Below are positions 1 through 4,914 of a stretch of DNA of 6,114 bases, one piece after another. Source of the DNA: Ruminococcus sp. UBA7477 (GTDB taxonomy: Bacteria > Bacillota > Clostridia > Oscillospirales > Ruminococcaceae); NCBI GenBank assembly GCA_002479715.1, contig DLOT01000043.1, forward strand, positions 9,762 through 15,875. Reading direction: 5' to 3'. Position 1 is the first letter of the stretch. Every line of letters begins with the position of its first letter. Below the pieces are notes generated by a model, which saw only the letters and a list, made by a program, of their open reading frames with translations, had not been told where the DNA came from and searched no databases. Both the position numbers and the translations under genes were made by a program.

Positions 1-218
1 GGGGCGGCTATGAGGTATCGGCAGAATGGAAAAACGGTCAGCTTTCAAAGGCGCTCTTGCTTGCGGACTTTGACGGCGAATGCAGAATAGTCGGCGATAT
101 GACCGTAACGCTGGACGGACAGCCTGTTGAAACAAGACTTTGCGACGGAGCGACCGTTTTTGAAGCGCGCGGCGGCAAGACATATACCATAGAAAAACTA
201 GTTGGAGAGAGTTTATGA
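1..218 (+). CDS. C-terminus of a probable GH95-type glycoside hydrolase (partial, 5' end outside window)
   Basis: The frame is open from the left edge (first whole codon at base 3) to a TGA at 216-218, giving 71 residues. The segment begins GGYEVSAEWKNGQLSKA and continues into a short beta-rich stretch ending GGKTYTIEKL. The pattern Gly-Gly-Tyr/Phe-Glu-Val-x-x-x-Trp-Lys-x-Gly-x-Leu is, from family knowledge, typical of the C-terminal beta-domain of GH95 enzymes (alpha-L-fucosidases or alpha-L-galactosidases), where the frame usually reads GGFEVDxEWKDGKL. No catalytic residue is visible, so the family call rests on this tail alone and the substrate cannot be told. The stop overlaps the start of the GH26 gene by 4 bp (ATGA, 215-218), and the GH26 ribosome binding site lies inside this gene, so the two are almost certainly co-transcribed and translationally coupled. 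Another large glycosidase with a similar C-terminal sandwich is the main alternative. Confidence 0.7.
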   Translation, partial: GGYEVSAEWKNGQLSKALLLADFDGECRIVGDMTVTLDGQPVETRLCDGATVFEARGGKTYTIEKLVGESL

Positions 219-1978
219 AACGATTGGCAATATTGATCCTGACGCTTGCCGCGGCAATGACGACCGCCTGCGGAGCGTCTGACAACAGCGGATCATCTCA
301 GGAATCATCGGAAAGCCAGAAGCAGACTTCCGGCGGAACAACGCTGCAAGACAGCGATCCGATACCCGAAACGACCGCACCTATAACGACTGCCAAGCCG
401 GAGGAACCGATAAAAGAGATCACTACCGCAAAGGAGCTTGAGATAATCCCTCAGGTTGCCGAATATGTGGAGTTTGATCTGTCGGTCGAGGCGCAGGAGG
501 GCGAATATCCCGAAAGCATAACCGAAGCCGATGAGCTTGAGGGGGCGAGCAACAACTCATACCTGACAGGGTTTTCATCAGCGCAGGACACATGGGAGTT
601 CAAAACCGAACTTCCCGCTTCGCAATACTACAACGTCGTGCTGGTCATCGCTTCGGACGAGGGAGCGCAGTGCGAAAACTCACTGCTTATCAACGGCGAG
701 GAAAAGGGAAGCTTTTCGACCGACGGCAGCGGAAAATTTGAAGCGGTCGGCTTTGACAATATCTATCTCGAACAGGGCGAAAACAGCTTCGGCATAGGCG
801 TTGCGGACGGCGGCATAAGCTTTGACTATATGATGATAAGCGCCAGCGACACCGTTTCGGCTCTCGACCTTTCCTATAAAGAAAGACCTCAGCTTTCAAA
901 CAAAAACGCCGATCTGAAAACGCGCGCGGTCTATGCCTATCTTGCGGACGTTTACGGCAAGAACATCATAAGCGGTCAGTATCAGACGGTCAGCACAAAC
1001 GCCGAGGCAGAGGCAATATATGAACTTACGGGACATTATCCCGCGATACGCTTCGGCGACCTGATCTCCTACACCGAGGAGGACACCTACGCCGATGATA
1101 TCGACAAGGCTCTGGAATGGGCGCAAAGCGGCGGACTGGTGGGCTATGTCTGGCACTGGCAGGACCCAATGGGAGGCACTGGCTACTACTCGCAGAGCTT
1201 CGAGGGCGCACCCGAGGAGCTTAAAACAAGCTTCGACCTCTCCAAAGCTGTTACGGACATTGATATTGCACTTATCCCGACCGAGGATCTTGAAACCATG
1301 TGCAAGGAGGGTGGGATCTCCGCAGAATGCCTTGCGATAATCAAGGATATCGACATAGTTGCAAAACAGCTCGGCGATCTGCAAAGCGCAGGTGTAACGG
1401 TTCTGTGGCGGCCGCTCCATGAAGCAGGCGGAAGCTGGTTCTGGTGGGGAAGCAGCGTCGAAAGCTATCAGTGGCTCTGGAAGCTCATGTATACCCGTAT
1501 GACGGAATACTATGAGCTTAATAATCTCATATGGATCTGGAACGGTCAGAAGCCCGACTGGTATGTCGGCGACGAATACTGCGATATGATCTCGGCAGAT
1601 ATTTATGATAATGCAGGCGACAGCCAGCTCAGCGCGTTTCTGTCGCTCAGAAGGATATGTCCGCAGAAAATGCTGGCGCTCAGCGAATGCGGACGCGCCC
1701 CCGAGATACAGCTGCTTGCCAATGAAAAGATAATGTGGAGCTTCTTCGGAATATGGAGCGGCGGCTATGTTATAGACGAATACGGGGAATACAGTGAGGA
1801 GATCATCTCAAAGCAGGAGATGACAGATCTCTATTCAAACAGCATAGTTATCTGTCGTGACGAGCTGCCTGACTTCGATAAGCTCGCTGAGGAGCTTAAC
1901 AGTGCAGACAGTCAGCCAGAAGCCGCTGACAGCTCCGAGGCAGGCGAAAACGCTGACAGCAGCACGGAGGGCGAATAA
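215..1978 (+). CDS. Secreted GH26 beta-mannanase-like lipoprotein with CBM35-like domain
   Basis: This 587-residue protein probably hydrolyses beta-1,4-mannan outside the cell, tethered to the membrane. Residues 1-18 form a lipoprotein signal peptide (K2, R3, hydrophobic 4-16) ending MTTAC, with Cys19 as the likely lipidated residue; the Thr at -3 is not the usual Leu. A Ser/Thr/Glu/Pro-rich linker covers about 20-75. Residues 85-210 form a beta-rich module resembling CBM35, with the LLINGEEKG and FDYMMIS strands. The GH26 barrel runs from about 228 to 552. It shows SGQ near 253-255, WHW at 313-315, the acid/base Glu403 in WRPLHEAGGSWFWWG, the IWIWN strand at 439-443, ADIY at 461-464 and the nucleophile Glu491 in ALSECG. 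GH26 enzymes are retaining clan GH-A glycosidases; mannanase is the commonest activity, but a xylanase or lichenase cannot be excluded. The tail 562-587 is acidic and Ser-rich, with no dockerin or sortase motif. The start at 215 is supported by GGAGAG at 204-209. Confidence 0.9.
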   Translation: MKRLAILILTLAAAMTTACGASDNSGSSQESSESQKQTSGGTTLQDSDPIPETTAPITTAKPEEPIKEITTAKELEIIPQVAEYVEFDLSVEAQEGEYPESITEADELEGASNNSYLTGFSSAQDTWEFKTELPASQYYNVVLVIASDEGAQCENSLLINGEEKGSFSTDGSGKFEAVGFDNIYLEQGENSFGIGVADGGISFDYMMISASDTVSALDLSYKERPQLSNKNADLKTRAVYAYLADVYGKNIISGQYQTVSTNAEAEAIYELTGHYPAIRFGDLISYTEEDTYADDIDKALEWAQSGGLVGYVWHWQDPMGGTGYYSQSFEGAPEELKTSFDLSKAVTDIDIALIPTEDLETMCKEGGISAECLAIIKDIDIVAKQLGDLQSAGVTVLWRPLHEAGGSWFWWGSSVESYQWLWKLMYTRMTEYYELNNLIWIWNGQKPDWYVGDEYCDMISADIYDNAGDSQLSAFLSLRRICPQKMLALSECGRAPEIQLLANEKIMWSFFGIWSGGYVIDEYGEYSEEIISKQEMTDLYSNSIVICRDELPDFDKLAEELNSADSQPEAADSSEAGENADSSTEGE

Positions 1979-2002
1979 ACCTTTGTGATCTGCGGCATAC
2001 TA
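1973..2002 (+). promoter_or_regulatory. Putative sigma-G (forespore) promoter for spoVAC
   Basis: GAATA at 1973-1977, an 18-base spacer, then CATACTA at 1996-2002. From my knowledge of Bacillus subtilis, sigma-G promoters follow roughly GHATR-N18-CATNMTA, and this site fits every position. In B. subtilis the spoVA operon is transcribed by sigma-G, so the match lies exactly where biology predicts it, about 32 bases before the spoVAC ATG. The -35 element overlaps the TAA stop of the GH26 gene (1976-1978). Sigma-F recognises a related -35 but a different -10, so sigma-G is the better fit. No housekeeping-type promoter is evident in this gap. Confidence 0.65.
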
Positions 2003-2033
2003 TTCCCGAAAAATTATTTGGAGGGAACAGCTT

Positions 2034-2474
2034 ATGCAGCTTAGCAAATCACAGTACAGCGAGATGTATAAAGAGGCAAGCCAGAACTCGAAGGCTTATA
2101 TAAACGTTCCCAAGGCGTTTGTCATCGGCGGACTGATATGTCTGCTCGGCGAATATCTGAGAACGGTATATAAGGGAATGGGCTTCGACGAAAAGCTGTG
2201 CGGGATTGCCACATCGGTCACGCTCATCTTCTTTTCCGCACTGCTGACCGGGCTTGGTATCTACAGCAAGCTTGCCAAGCACGGCGGCGCGGGAACGCTC
2301 GTTCCGATAACGGGCTTTGCAAACTCGGTCGTAGCTCCCGCAGTCGAGTTCAAGGCTGAAGGATTTATCCTCGGGCTGGGCGCGAAGATATTTATAATCT
2401 GCGGACCTGTCATTCTCTACGGAACTCTTGCCTCCGCGATCTACGGTGTTATATACTGGTTTACTACTTTGTGA
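2034..2474 (+). CDS. spoVAC: Stage V sporulation protein AC (SpoVAC)
   Basis: This 146-residue integral membrane protein matches SpoVAC, a subunit of the SpoVA channel in the spore inner membrane. That channel carries dipicolinic acid and calcium into the forespore and releases them at germination; B. subtilis SpoVAC has also been described as a mechanosensitive channel. Visible features are an N-terminal polar segment (MYKEASQNSK), a first hydrophobic helix with AFVIGGLICLLGE at 28-40, a second with TLIFFSALLTGLGIYSKL at 63-80, the family signature GAGTLVPITGFANSVV at 85-100 followed by EFKAEGFILGLGAKIF, and a final hydrophobic stretch at about 118-143. The length and N-terminal extension fit SpoVAC rather than the shorter SpoVAE. 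TGGAGGG at 2019-2025 gives ideal spacing to this ATG. A sigma-G-type promoter lies just upstream. The usual neighbours spoVAD and spoVAE do not follow; the next gene is an unrelated cysteine-cluster protein. Confidence 0.92.
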   Translation: MQLSKSQYSEMYKEASQNSKAYINVPKAFVIGGLICLLGEYLRTVYKGMGFDEKLCGIATSVTLIFFSALLTGLGIYSKLAKHGGAGTLVPITGFANSVVAPAVEFKAEGFILGLGAKIFIICGPVILYGTLASAIYGVIYWFTTL

Positions 2475-2475
2475 C

Positions 2476-2506
2476 AAGGAGGAAAAGCGCCCGTGCTTCG
2501 GGCGTT
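2476..2506 (+). promoter_or_regulatory. Strong Shine-Dalgarno followed by GC-rich hairpin before the cysteine-cluster gene
   Basis: AAGGAGG at 2476-2482 is followed by a stem with arms CGCCCG (2488-2493) and CGGGCG (2499-2504), loop TGCTT, extendable by G-T and A-T pairs to 2486-2506. The next good in-frame ATG is at 2518, 35 bases after the Shine-Dalgarno, which is too far for normal initiation. If the hairpin folds, the effective gap shrinks to roughly 14 bases. No T-run follows the stem, so it is not a canonical intrinsic terminator. A translational or attenuation role is inferred. Confidence 0.5.
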
Positions 2507-2517
2507 ACATAGTGCTT

Positions 2518-3015
2518 ATGCTTTCGGAAATACTGTCGCGCAAGGAGTGCGCGGAATGCCGAATCTGCTGCTGCTTTGACAGCTATGACATCTGGGAGGC
2601 TCCCGTTATCTCACCGTCGCTTAGGACAAAGGTCGAAGAGCTTTTGCCCGAAACGGAGTTTGTCACCAAAGGCGACAGCTTTACTTTGAAGATGCGCCGC
2701 GAGCAGGACGCAGATCTGTATTACTGCAATCTTCTCGACCGAAGCCGCGGCTGTATGCTGGGCGGAGAAAAGCCCTTTGACTGCTCTATCTGGCCCTTGC
2801 GTATCATGGAATTTGAGGGAAGAAGGGTGATCGCACTTTCGCCTGTCTGCCCCGTCGTTGCAAAAAGGCCCGTGGAGGCGGTAACGGCTGTCGCGAAAAA
2901 GCTTGCTCCGACGATCTTTGAGCAGGCAAATAAAAATCCCGACCTCGTAAAGAAATACGAGCTCGGGTATGTTATACTTGTTATCGAAGATAAGCCTACA
3001 GAGCAGCAGCTATGA
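2518..3015 (+). CDS. YkgJ-family cysteine-cluster protein (putative metal-binding, UPF0153 type)
   Basis: This 165-residue protein carries a cysteine cluster, CAECRICCC at 11-19, with further cysteines at 70, 79 (GCMLG), 89 (PFDCSIWPL) and 111. The layout CxxCxxCCC then C, GCxLGxxxPxxC and PL is characteristic of the YkgJ/UPF0153 family (Pfam zinc- or iron-chelating domain), whose biochemical role is unclear. It is probably cytoplasmic, with no signal peptide or membrane segment. ATG 2518 is chosen because it places the cluster near the N-terminus as in relatives. GTG 2512 is possible; a start at ATG 2428 would run 47 bp into spoVAC and add unrelated sequence. The gene begins 43 bp after spoVAC and may share its forespore promoter. 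Its 3' end overlaps convergent aroK by 20 bp. Confidence 0.85.
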   Translation: MLSEILSRKECAECRICCCFDSYDIWEAPVISPSLRTKVEELLPETEFVTKGDSFTLKMRREQDADLYYCNLLDRSRGCMLGGEKPFDCSIWPLRIMEFEGRRVIALSPVCPVVAKRPVEAVTAVAKKLAPTIFEQANKNPDLVKKYELGYVILVIEDKPTEQQL

Positions 3016-3499
3016 TCTCCCTCGCTATCTGCTGAGGGCTGCCGCACCCCGGAACCTTAAAGCTTGCCGCACTGTTATAGGCTCCCAGCCGCGAGTTATA
3101 GCGCTGCAAAAGCTCGTCCTTTTCTGCATTAGCCGCAAGAGGACGGTTCTTGTCGCCGCATATCCTCCCATAGCACACCTCAAAGGGAGTGTCTATAAAA
3201 ACCACAGCGCCGCCGCGTTTTGCCGCCTCGGCGTTTTCTTTTTTCAAAACGGCGCCGCCGCCCAGCGCAACGACTCCGCTTCCCTCCTCCGCCTTTTCCG
3301 CTATCAGCTCAGACTCAAGTTTTCGGAAGTAATCTTCACCGCTCTGAGCGAAGATCTCCGGGATAGTACGCCCGTCGCGGAGAGCTATCAGCTCGTCAAG
3401 ATCGGAAAACTGGCAGCCCAGAGCCTTTGCAAGCTCTTTTCCGACGGTCGTTTTGCCGCAGCCCATAAATCCGCAGAGAAAAATCGTCCTATTTTTCAT
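2996..3499 (-). CDS. aroK: Shikimate kinase
   Basis: This enzyme transfers phosphate from ATP to shikimate, giving shikimate 3-phosphate, the fifth step of the chorismate pathway, in the cytoplasm. It has 167 residues, normal for the family. Motifs in order are the Walker A loop GFMGCGKTT at 10-18 (Lys16), the shikimate- and magnesium-binding DLD at 33-35, Arg59 in YFRKLE, the Walker-B-like GGG at 80-82, the lid Arg119 in RPL, and the adenine-side RYNSRLGAY at 133-141. The chosen start is ATG at 3499-3497, whose A is the last base of the aroE TGA (TGATG). A GTG immediately upstream (3502) would add one residue and overlap the stop by 4 bp. AGGTGAGGG inside aroE serves as the ribosome binding site. 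The gene is coupled to aroE and convergent with the cysteine-cluster gene, with the last 20 bp shared. Confidence 0.94.
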   Translation of the reverse strand: MKNRTIFLCGFMGCGKTTVGKELAKALGCQFSDLDELIALRDGRTIPEIFAQSGEDYFRKLESELIAEKAEEGSGVVALGGGAVLKKENAEAAKRGGAVVFIDTPFEVCYGRICGDKNRPLAANAEKDELLQRYNSRLGAYNSAASFKVPGCGSPQQIAREIIAAAL

Positions 3500-4323
3500 C
3501 ACAGCAGCGCCCTCACCTTTTCAACTATATCGTCAAGCTGCTGCTTGGTGAACTGTGCGCCATACCAGATGGTATGCGACTGTGCCGCCTGAATGACCAG
3601 CATCTCCATACCGCTGACACCCTTTATTCCATGCTCGCGTGCGGTCCTGAGAAAAACTGTTTCCTTCGGGTTGTAGACAGCGTCGAACACAGCACCGCAG
3701 CTAGCAATGATCTCCTCGGAAACGGGGCAGCCCTTGACCTTAGGGAACATTCCCACTGGTGTTGCGTTTATGCAAAGATCGAAGCTGCCGACAATGCTGT
3801 CCAGAGTGCAGGCGTCAGCGCTTTTATAAAGCCTATGGCAAAGCTCGCTCAGATCGGGAACGGTCAGGTCGGCAACAGTCAGCCTGGCGCCTGCCTGCAA
3901 CGCAGCAGCAGCCATCATCTTTCCTGCACCGCCATATCCGAGAAGCAAGACCCTTCCGCCAAGCTCTATTCCGTTAGACTCCAGCGACCGCGTGAATCCG
4001 ACAATGTCGGTATTATAGCCTATCGCCTTTCCGTCCTGATTTTTAACGCAGTTGACCGCATTGCACAGCTCAGCTGTGCTGTCAAGGCCGTCGATATATC
4101 GGCATATATCGCACTTATACGGAATGGTGACATTGTATCCCAGCTTGTTTTTCAAAACGCTGTCATAAACGTCCGACAGCTCGTCCTTCTCGCATTCGCA
4201 GATACCGTATCCGGCTGACCTGCCTGTCAGCGAAAAAAGAAGCTTATGTATCTGCGGAGATAGGGTGTGCGGCAAAGATCTGCCGAGAAGAAGATAGTCG
4301 CAGTTATGCGGATCAAGATTCAT
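3499..4323 (-). CDS. aroE: Shikimate dehydrogenase (NADP-dependent)
   Basis: This enzyme reduces 3-dehydroshikimate to shikimate with NADPH, the step just before AroK. It has 274 residues, normal for AroE. The substrate-binding N-terminal domain shows GRSLPHTLSPQIH at 14-26 (the SLS-type shikimate loop, here TLS), GYNVTIPYK at 62-70 with the catalytic Lys70, NAVN at 88-91, and GYNTD at 102-106 with the catalytic Asp106. The Rossmann domain begins VLLLGYGGAGK at 125-135, a variant of the usual GAGGAA loop. It continues with NATPVGMFP at 186-194, DAVYNPKET at 214-222 and the C-terminal GMEMLVIQAAQS at 238-249. TAAAGGAGA just upstream of ATG 4323-4321 is a strong ribosome binding site. The gene is first of an aroE-aroK pair and divergent from acpP. 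I found no convincing housekeeping promoter for it in the intergenic region. Confidence 0.94.
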   Translation of the reverse strand: MNLDPHNCDYLLLGRSLPHTLSPQIHKLLFSLTGRSAGYGICECEKDELSDVYDSVLKNKLGYNVTIPYKCDICRYIDGLDSTAELCNAVNCVKNQDGKAIGYNTDIVGFTRSLESNGIELGGRVLLLGYGGAGKMMAAAALQAGARLTVADLTVPDLSELCHRLYKSADACTLDSIVGSFDLCINATPVGMFPKVKGCPVSEEIIASCGAVFDAVYNPKETVFLRTAREHGIKGVSGMEMLVIQAAQSHTIWYGAQFTKQQLDDIVEKVRALL

Positions 4324-4372
4324 ATATGATTCTCCTTTAAATAAATTTGAGTAAAATATACTGTTAATTGCA

Positions 4373-4386
4373 AAAAGGCGCCTTTT
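4373..4386. promoter_or_regulatory. 14-bp perfect palindrome in the aroE/acpP divergent region
   Basis: AAAAGGCGCCTTTT reads identically on both strands. It lies 50 bp upstream of the aroE start and 35 bp upstream of the acpP -35 box, where a dimeric regulator could influence both genes. It does not resemble the FapR site I know from Bacillus fatty-acid genes. The rest of the gap (4324-4510) is AT-rich and also holds CAAATTTG at 4403-4410, with the octamer AAATTTGA occurring at 4343-4350 and 4404-4411. An operator role is inferred only. Confidence 0.35.
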
Positions 4387-4420
4387 CGATTATTAAAACT
4401 GCCAAATTTGAAAAAAGGTA

Positions 4421-4449
4421 TTGACGAAGCGATTAAATGCATATATACT
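4421..4449 (+). promoter_or_regulatory. Sigma-A-type promoter of acpP
   Basis: TTGACG at 4421-4426, a 17-base spacer, then TATACT at 4444-4449: five of six matches to each consensus box with optimal spacing. The predicted start is near 4456, giving a leader of about 55 bases before the acpP ATG. The leader contains a small dyad TCATAT-CA-ATATGA (4460-4473). A strong promoter suits an abundant protein such as acyl carrier protein. Confidence 0.85.
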
Positions 4450-4510
4450 GTATGTAGGTTCATATCAATATGAGCAAAGATAATATAAATTGGACAGGCG
4501 GGTGAAATAT

Positions 4511-4744
4511 ATGGCGTTTGAAACTGTAAAGAAGATAATCCTGGAGCAGTTTGACGTTGATGAGGACGATATTACCATGGAAACCTCTGTCGTCGATGAC
4601 CTTGACGCTGATTCTCTCGAGATTGTTGAGCTTCTTTTGGCTTTCGAGGATGAATTTGACGTTAAAATTCCCGACGAAGACGTTGAGGAGCTGAAAACGG
4701 TAGGCGATATTGTAAGATATATCGAAGAAAAGTCCGCCGAATAA
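4511..4744 (+). CDS. acpP: Acyl carrier protein
   Basis: This 77-residue, strongly acidic protein is the cytoplasmic carrier of growing acyl chains in type II fatty acid synthesis. The four-helix ACP fold is evident from helix I MAFETVKKIILEQFDV, the loop ITMETSVVDDLDA, and the DSLEIVELLLAFEDEFDVKI region. Ser35 in DSL is the 4'-phosphopantetheine attachment site, corresponding to Ser36 of E. coli ACP. Helix II (36-50) carries the acidic residues that dock with partner enzymes. ATG 4511 is preferred because AGGCGGG at 4496-4502 lies 8 bases upstream and the N-terminus matches known ACPs; a TTG at 4490 would add seven unlikely residues. The gene is monocistronic here, with its own promoter and terminator, rather than linked to fab genes or rnc as in many genomes. 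A carrier protein for another pathway is less likely given the canonical sequence. Confidence 0.95.
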   Translation: MAFETVKKIILEQFDVDEDDITMETSVVDDLDADSLEIVELLLAFEDEFDVKIPDEDVEELKTVGDIVRYIEEKSAE

Positions 4745-4756
4745 TTGCTTTTGCAC

Positions 4757-4786
4757 AAGGGAGCGCCTAAGGCGCTTCTTTTTTTG
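4757..4786 (+). terminator. Rho-independent terminator of acpP
   Basis: The stem AGCGCC (4762-4767) and GGCGCT (4771-4776) has a TAA loop, can be extended outward by weaker pairs, and is followed by TTCTTTTTTT up to 4785. It begins 13 bases after the acpP stop. On the opposite strand the stem is not followed by a T-run, so it should act mainly on plus-strand transcripts. Confidence 0.92.
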
Positions 4787-4832
4787 TCCGATTTGTCGGG
4801 AGCTGACCGATTATCAGCGGATCGACAAGGAC
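4786..4832 (-). other. 47-nt nested imperfect hairpin, possible structured RNA
   Basis: Three nested stems pair across this segment: GTCC (4786-4789) with GGAC (4829-4832), TTGTCG (4793-4798) with CGACAA (4823-4828), and GCTGA (4802-4806) with TCAGC (4814-4818), closing a 7-base loop. That makes 15 pairs with small internal loops. No coding frame is supported here. The strand is assigned by inference: a perfect consensus promoter on the minus strand would start transcription about 20 bases upstream of this hairpin. Whether it is a small RNA, a leader structure or chance is unknown. Confidence 0.4.
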
Positions 4833-4839
4833 ATGAATC

Positions 4840-4865
4840 TATAATAGATGATTGCATCTATTATA
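4840..4865. repeat. 11-bp perfect inverted repeat, operator-like
   Basis: TATAATAGATG (4840-4850) and its exact complement CATCTATTATA (4855-4865) are separated by ATTG. The dyad centre falls between 4852 and 4853, at the predicted transcription start of the minus-strand promoter, and the right arm contains its -10 box. Such a position is typical of a repressor operator. There is no T-run, so it is not an intrinsic terminator. I do not recognise the motif as that of a named regulator. Confidence 0.6.
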
Positions 4866-4888
4866 CTCCCGATTTTTCGTAATGTCAA
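4860..4888 (-). promoter_or_regulatory. Perfect consensus sigma-A promoter on the minus strand, no gene behind it
   Basis: Read on the minus strand, TTGACA (4888-4883), a 17-base spacer (4882-4866) and TATAAT (4865-4860) match the housekeeping consensus at all 12 positions with ideal spacing. The predicted start is A at about 4853. The promoter lies 26 bases past the HAD-gene stop and points at the 3' end of acpP, where no minus-strand protein gene is supported. The transcript would contain the 47-nt hairpin and then run antisense to the acpP terminator and acpP itself. Confidence 0.75.
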
Positions 4889-4914
4889 GCGGCGAACTGC
4901 CCGGCTAGCCCTCG

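Noticed and set aside
896..1420. 174-codon minus-strand frame inside the GH26 gene
   Set aside because: Shadow of a well-supported GH26 catalytic domain; no recognisable family and no promoter or ribosome binding site.
2049..2477. 142-codon minus-strand frame opposite spoVAC
   Set aside because: spoVAC carries the full family signature; the opposite frame is a charged shadow without family features.
2487..2506. Hairpin after spoVAC as an intrinsic terminator
   Set aside because: The stem is strong, but it is followed by ACATAGTG rather than a T-run, so canonical termination is not supported.
3574..4218. 214-codon plus-strand frame opposite aroE
   Set aside because: aroE has complete family motifs over the same bases; the plus-strand translation has no recognisable domain.
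4465..4857. 130-codon Ser-rich minus-strand frame opposite acpP, whose ATG lies just after the orphan promoter's -10 box
   Set aside because: It is the antisense of acpP: the serine run mirrors Asp/Glu codons. It has no ribosome binding site, and its ATG lies upstream of the predicted transcription start.
4840..4865. Inverted repeat as a terminator for the HAD gene or a recombination or transposon end
   Set aside because: No T-run follows on either strand, there is no integrase or transposase gene, and no second copy occurs in the window; its position on the promoter fits an operator better.
4903..4910. Palindrome GGCTAGCC just after the HAD stop as a terminator
   Set aside because: Only 8 bp with no loop room and no T-run; too weak to call.
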